NCBI GenBank assembly: GCA_020809705.1
Contig: CP085828.1
Coordinates: 1,860,001 to 1,924,000, forward strand
DNA length: 64,000 nt
Direction: 5' to 3'
Source of the DNA: Calonectria ilicicola
Lineage: Eukaryota > Ascomycota > Sordariomycetes > Hypocreales > Nectriaceae
Each line of letters starts with the position of its first letter. The first letter of the stretch is position 1. The notes under the pieces were generated by a model. It searched no databases and was not told the origin of the DNA. It saw only the letters and a program-made list of their open reading frames with translations. The position numbers and the translations under genes are program-made. This document shows positions 57,993-64,000 of the stretch, piece after piece.

Positions 57993-59860
57993 GCTGGGCG
58001 AGAATGATTTACTCGACGTGGTAATTATCTATACACCCATGCAAAGGCGAGGCACATGTTAAGCAAGGTGGGTCGCAACACAAGGTCCAGACTTACATTG
58101 TATATTTTGGATACTATCGCCCGTATGAACTCTTGAGAGTTGAGTTCTGGAGACGGGCGTAAACCTCGAAGGATGACGCAAACAATTAAGACTGGCGCGT
58201 AATTCAACCGACATCAATGTGGTGTTGGAGCGGGCCAGGCTCTAGAAAGGCGCAGGTGGCTTTAGGTGGTGAGAGGGGGGGGAGGTGGGCGCGAGGAGGA
58301 TTCGGTATATTCCCTTGTTTTGGGAGTCGTAGAGACACAAATACGGAATAAAGGGTTCACGATTTGCGAGGTGGGAGAGTTGCGACAAGTGTGTTCTTGC
58401 ACAGGAAGGAGACAAGCGATAAGGGATGGCAAGATGATGATGTAGGGGAAGAGTGCGGTGTAGTAGTAGGTAGTAGTAGTAGTAGTAGCAGCAGTGCGTG
58501 TAAGTTTTGAGTGTGGAGGGAGCAGCAGCGGCAGCAGTAGCAGTAGGTCAGCGTGGGTAGAGCAATCAGGCACAGTGGCAAACAGCAGCAAGACACAGAG
58601 TTGGCTATTCTCTCAAGCTATCCCCACTGAAAGGGTTGCTTTGGGAAGATTTCCTGACCGAGGGTCCTGTAAGTGAAGCCTGCGACTGTTGTGACGAGAC
58701 AGGTAGTAGCAGCAGGAGGAGAGAGAAGGAGAAGAGGCGGGCAGCACGCATACGGGCTAAGGGGTTTAAGTAGGCGGTTCTGGATGCACAAAGGCAAAGG
58801 AACCATCCCCAATCGACAAGTGCACCCGCGCGCATAGATACGGCAAGTCTGGGCCAAGACCCGCGCACCGATTGGCTGGTCTCTCGCGGACTGTACTTAG
58901 CTTGCAGCTGGCTGTTGGGGATGACAGGCCGTCGGGTATGGTTTGTCGATGGATGAGGCCGGGGGATGCGCATGACCAGTGGGGGGTTCCGCGCTGTGCG
59001 GCGCCGGCCAAAGTCAGGCGAACCATGTCGGGACCGCTGCAGCCGGCGCGCTGGGCCCCGGAGAGCCCCCCCTGAAGCCAGCCCGGGTGCTCCCTGGGAC
59101 TGTCGCTGGCTTGGCGTGGCCACAGGCCCTCCTGTGTGAATGCGAACACGGTGACGATCCGTCATTACGCGTGGACTGGTGAGGCGGACAGAGTCATGGA
59201 ACCCCTCCCCCGGGGCGAGACAGTGAAGTCGTCACTGACCAGGTCGTACTGGGTCCAGCATTCCTCGGCAGGCTGGCACCCTATCAGGATGACGCGGCGG
59301 CGGCGGCGGCGGCGGTGGATGTGAGGAATTCCAGCGCCCAGCATATGCAAGGCTTCAGGTGATGCAGCCAAGGGGACGCCGCTGATACACGGATGCGTTG
59401 TTGCAGCCCAAGACCCATAATGTGCTGCAGCGACCTCCAGCCGCCTGCACTCAACAGGCCGTCCCGGGTGGGGGCCGTCGTCGGGACGGGAGCACCGTCG
59501 CCCACTTTAAATTAGACACCGAGAAAACTTGTGAGGCTCGGCCGATCATCTCCCGGAACGTCTCCGCGAGCATTAAATGACATACATTATGTCGTGGGTT
59601 GGGGGGCCTCGAGTGGATAGACTAGTGGACGTCAAATTAACGAAGCTGCTCTCTGCCAAGAGTCAACTTCAAAGGGCCACGAAGTGGATATCTATGTAGA
59701 TCAACCGCTAATAATAACTGATACATCAAATCTTTTTCTTTTCTCTTCTTTTCTCTCCTTTTTTCCTGTACATGCCAAGTCATCATTTCTGTCTTTGCCA
59801 CTGCTTCACCACTTCTTTTTCATCTCCACGCCTCCTTCATGTCTTAGATTAGATCTTCGT
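57993..59860. other. intergenic region between two minus-strand genes
   Basis: This is upstream of the GNAT gene and downstream of the isomerase gene. It holds GTA-type trinucleotide repeats (about 58464-58495) and a GGC repeat. Open frames on the minus strand near 58605-59165 are low-complexity and unsupported. Confidence 0.5.
59294..59316. repeat. CGG/GGC trinucleotide repeat
   Basis: About seven tandem GGC units in non-coding DNA. Confidence 0.8.
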
Positions 59861-60788
<928 letters not shown>

Positions 60789-62151
60789 TTTGACCGAATC
60801 GAGACGATGCCGCGCGGTTATTCAAGAGGAGTTGGGTTGTATGAGAGAATCGTGATGAGGGTTGAAAGGCAGAGGAGAGTAGGGTCGTCGTGGACACAAT
60901 TTAAGGTGCCTTGATGCCCCTCCACAAGCCGTAGCAGACTGCCCCTCCATCTGCACCAACTCCCGCGCTCCACCGAATCTGTCCACTGGGGTCGCTTCCT
61001 TAGGGTCCCTTGGGGTAGTCTTCCCCTATTAGGCGGTGGGGCTCAACACAGAAACCTTGTGTTAGTCAGCCACCTCGGTGAATCTATCCTTGGAATAGCC
61101 CCATCCTTATTCAACCGTCATGACAAGTAAGGGGTGGAGGGTCCAGCTGGCTAGGCCCTCAAACCCGCCGAATGTGCATGCTGTCATGAAAATTCGCCGC
61201 CATGTGCACTTTTTTCCCGCTTGTGGAGTGATAAATGTGATGCAACCCTCATGCCGATATAATATATGTCGCACCTAAGAAGTTAGTTCCTGATCGGCCC
61301 TTTCCGATTGTTCAGGATAGAATCATTGTGAATACCCCATTCAGGCAGTTGAGAGTGCCCATACTTTGTAAGATTCTTTTCTCGGTTGGACAAGGTTGTG
61401 CATCGCAAACATGTTTCGAACGGGTCTATCTCCCCACCATAATGACCCTCTGGTGTTGCTCTCGAGCGACATCCACAAAGTATGCCTTGGTAAGAGATTG
61501 TCGCGCTGGGGCTGCGAGCGCCATGATGACGGAGATGGGATGTATTGTCATACCATATAGGTTCCTCTCGTGCTTTTCTCTCTACTATCAGGTCCTTCAA
61601 CCAAGTAAAACCTTAATGCTCTCATGAGTGGCGCATCCAGCTGTTGCATATATATCTCTGGCGCCTCGGTTCTCGAATAAAACCGTCGGGTAAGTGACTG
61701 AATGATATTGTACAATAAAGCGGAGAAATTTCAACAATGTCAAATTGAGAAAGGCTACTACCAGTTTTTGCCAATTTGCCGAAGAATGGGAGGCCATAGA
61801 ATTAACAAGATAAGCTGACCGTTGACTGCGCGGACTCATGGTGGTGTCGATACGAGTTTATGCGCTAAATCAGATATTATTCCACAAGCGGGGTACGTGG
61901 AGCTGTCCACCTTCTGTCAGGGGAACCCGCTCCAGCGAGGCTGGGGAGCTTCGTCACTGACGGACAACCACGCCTCATCGTCTCCGCCATTCCCTCCGTT
62001 CCGCAGTATTCTACAGCTCTTGGGAATACTCAAGTTCGCGATAGCCTCCGTTTAGTTACCGCGGCTCCCGGAATTTGGCACATTCCGCAAAATCCACCCT
62101 TTCCGACAACGTCATCACCGCGGCTCGCCCGCCAACTCGTCCACCGCAATC
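60789..62151. other. divergent intergenic region
   Basis: This separates the starts of the isomerase gene (minus) and END3 (plus). The stretch from about 61180 to 61830 is AT-richer than its surroundings. No coding region, RNA gene or repeat is recognised. Confidence 0.55.
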
Positions 62152-63454
62152 ATGGCTCCCAAGATCGAGGCGCAAGAAATCGAGACCTACTGGAACATCT
62201 TCACCACCCGAACAGGTGGTGGCAAGTTCTTGACCGGTGAACAGGCAGCTCCTGTGCTCAAAAATAGTGGCCTGCGCGATGACCAGCTCGAGAGAGTGTG
62301 GGACCTGGCGGATGTAGACAATGACGGCAACCTCGACTTTGAGGAGTTCTGTGTGGCGATGCGAGTGATTTTCGACATCCTCAACGGGGTATGTATGAGA
62401 CAACAATCATGTCTGGTTGTCGTACAGCGGCTCACCGAGAACAGGAATACGCCGATGTGCCTACAACATTACCTGATTGGCTGGTGCCCGAATCCAAGGC
62501 CCATCTTGTACAAGCGACGCGAGCGATCACAGGAAAGCAGGTTCAATTTGAACAGGTGGAAGATGAGGACGACACACCTGGGCTAAAGGATGGATTCGAA
62601 TGGTATATGAGTCCCGAAGACAAGTCCAAATACGAGCAGATTTACCAAGAGAACCGGGACATGCGCGGCGAAGTTTCCTGTTTGTGCCCAACCCAACATT
62701 CCATGGTTACAACCGACGCTAATAGATAATAGTCAATGCCCTTGAGAGTCTCTATGATTCGCTAGATGTTCCCGATACCGATATCCGATCTGCTTGGAAC
62801 CTCATTAACCCGTCCGCGGGATCGACAATTAACAAGGACGCATGCCTTGCCTTCCTCCATATCCTCAACTACCGCCATGAAGGATTCCGAATCCCCCGCA
62901 CAGTTCCGGCTTCCCTACGCGCAAGCTTCGAGCGCAACCAGATCGATTATCAGCTTGATAACCAGCGAGCGGGTGCGAACTCGCGATGGGCTACCAAGGC
63001 TGATGAAAACACAGCGACTGGTCGCAAGGCCAAGTTCGGAGATCAATACCTGACACGATTGGGCCGCAGCAGCTTCAAGACTGCTGGAACGGATTTTTCC
63101 ACCGAGAAAACGGAAGACTGGGAGGAAGTCAGGTTGAAGCGCAAGCTTGCAGATCTCGAGGAGAAGATGAAGAAGGTGGAGGAAATCGCAGAAAGGCGGA
63201 AGGGAGGCAAGCGCGACTCCAAGCCTGCACTGGTAAAGAAAGAGTTGGACCAGCTTCTTGATTATAAGCGAAGAGAGTTAAGAGATTTAGAGGAGGGCAA
63301 GGGGAAGAGCGCCGCTGGTGGAGGCTTGAAGAGCGTACAGGAAGATCTACAGACGGTTCAGGAGCAAGTGGACGGTTTAGAGGCGCACCTACAGTCACGA
63401 CAGCAGGCACTGGACCAAATTCGAAGGGAAATTGAAGACGAGAAGCGGGGATAA
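62152..63454 (+). CDS. end3: actin-cytoskeleton and endocytosis protein END3
   Basis: Three exons (62152-62388, 62445-62672, 62726-63454) encode 397 residues. The first EH domain covers about residues 8-100 and includes a canonical EF-hand loop [13 protein letters not shown] near residue 54. A second, degenerate EH domain follows ([53 protein letters not shown]). The C-terminal 130 residues are a highly charged coiled coil ([22 protein letters not shown] and on to [12 protein letters not shown]), used for Sla1/Pan1 binding. End3 joins the Pan1-Sla1 complex at cortical actin patches for endocytosis. Intron 2 has a weak GTTTCC donor; the junction [11 protein letters not shown] keeps the frame. 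Of two tandem AG acceptors seven bases apart, only the first works. Confidence 0.95.
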
Positions 63455-63567
63455 ATGGAGCGTTTACGTCTGGAGTGGTGGTGTGGATTTTGTCGCATTT
63501 ACTGTAGGAATAATACGGCGCTTTTCAAATGGTATATAGGGCGTTGTCCTAGTCATAAAAAAGGGTA

Positions 63568-64000
63568 TCACCACATGCTCCCGTCAACGTACTTTGATGT
63601 TCGCTCCACCCCCAAGGTCCGGCTCTTGACAGCCCAGACTGCCAACGATGGGACAGGTACGAAGCCAATACGACCAGCTCCACGGGACGGTCCCGTCGAG
63701 CAGAGAAAGACGTCAACCTTGGGGCCGCTGACAGGCTCGGGAGATTCGGACTTGAGAACAAGATCAATATTCTTGGCCACGCCAGCCGCCTGTAATTCAT
63801 GTTAGCGCTCTGCCGGTTTTTAAAAAATTAGAGGAGGCGGACTGACTTGCGCCTCTGTGATCATGAAGCTGGCCCTGGGCTTCGATACGACATCGCCAAC
63901 CGCCCACACGTTTTCTGCGCCATTTACGCGCATCTCATCATCAACGCTCACGTAGCCATGCTCATTCAGCCACTCCTTTGGTAAGAACTCGGTGTTGGGT
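63568..64000 (-). CDS. AIF/AMID-like FAD-dependent oxidoreductase, 3' part
   Basis: Only the 3' end is in the window: an exon from the window edge to 63847, a 57-nt intron (GTCAGT..CAG), and the last exon 63789-63568. The visible C-terminal part reads PNTEFLPKEWLNEHGYVSV, then ENVWAVGDVVSKPRASF, the Gly-Asp motif that binds FAD ribityl in pyridine-nucleotide disulfide oxidoreductases. It continues to KVDVFLCSTGPSRGAGRIGFVPVPSL and AVKSRTLGVERTSKY. That late segment is typical of the AMID/AIFM2 group, which oxidises NAD(P)H; the N-terminal dinucleotide-binding motifs lie outside. It converges on END3. Confidence 0.88.

Noticed and set aside
58605..59165. 186-residue minus-strand frame
   Set aside because: Leu/Ser runs from trinucleotide repeats and no gene signals.

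Overview
The window is nuclear DNA from a filamentous ascomycete, most likely a Sordariomycete. The genes carry short introns (mostly 50-70 nt) with GT..AG ends and CTRAC/CTAAC branch points. Intergenic DNA is rich in C/T tracts and microsatellites, and the recognisable proteins (SYO1, NMD3, ESF2, MLH1, UMP1, peroxisomal Lon, END3, a prenylated UBL3-like protein) read like Pezizomycotina orthologs. There are no operons; genes sit on both strands in convergent and divergent pairs. I joined exons by hand from reading frame, splice signals and protein-family fit.

Layout. 1-4.0 kb: AT-rich, no supported gene. 4.06-4.75 kb: small secreted Ser/Thr-rich, probably GPI-anchored protein. 5.4-6.7 kb: conserved nuclear-looking protein of unknown function. 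6.8-9.7 kb: two minus-strand ribosome-biogenesis genes, NMD3 and ESF2. 12.9-13.7 kb: UBL3/MUB-like ubiquitin-fold protein with a CaaX box. 14.3-17.3 kb: divergent pair of proteasome chaperone UMP1 and a soluble tandem ABC ATPase. 17.4-18.4 kb: four-exon, 14-cysteine secreted protein I do not recognise. 19.3-20.2 kb: three-helix DUF202 membrane protein. 20.4-22.7 kb: type II membrane protein of the fungal 'glycosyltransferase 2' type. 23.9-26.0 kb: SYO1. 26.3-28.7 kb: MLH1. 30.9-31.6 kb: small basic protein of unknown function. 33.6-35.8 kb: Zn2Cys6 transcription factor with a PAS-like region. 35.8-51.6 kb: a very large gene-poor interval. 51.6-54.6 kb: peroxisomal Lon protease with a C-terminal SRL signal. 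55.7-56.7 kb: RPA subunit 2. 57.1-58.0 kb: GNAT acetyltransferase. 59.9-60.8 kb: isopentenyl-diphosphate isomerase. 62.2-63.5 kb: END3. 63.6-64.0 kb: 3' end of an AIF/AMID-like FAD oxidoreductase running off the window.

Functional themes. Ribosome biogenesis recurs (ESF2 in the SSU processome, SYO1 for Rpl5/Rpl11 import, NMD3 for 60S export), as do genome maintenance (MLH1, RPA2) and proteolysis or ubiquitin-like systems (UMP1, Lon, UBL3-like). These look like independent housekeeping genes, not a cluster. The most unusual signals are in gene structure. An 8-nt microexon carries the third cysteine codon of the Zn2Cys6 cluster. MLH1 has a GC-AG intron. UMP1 and RPA2 have start-codon-only first exons of 3 and 4 nt. 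The Lon peroxisomal signal lies in a last exon that intron retention would remove, because the retained intron supplies an immediate stop. I found no CRISPR, phage, transposase, rRNA or convincing tRNA.
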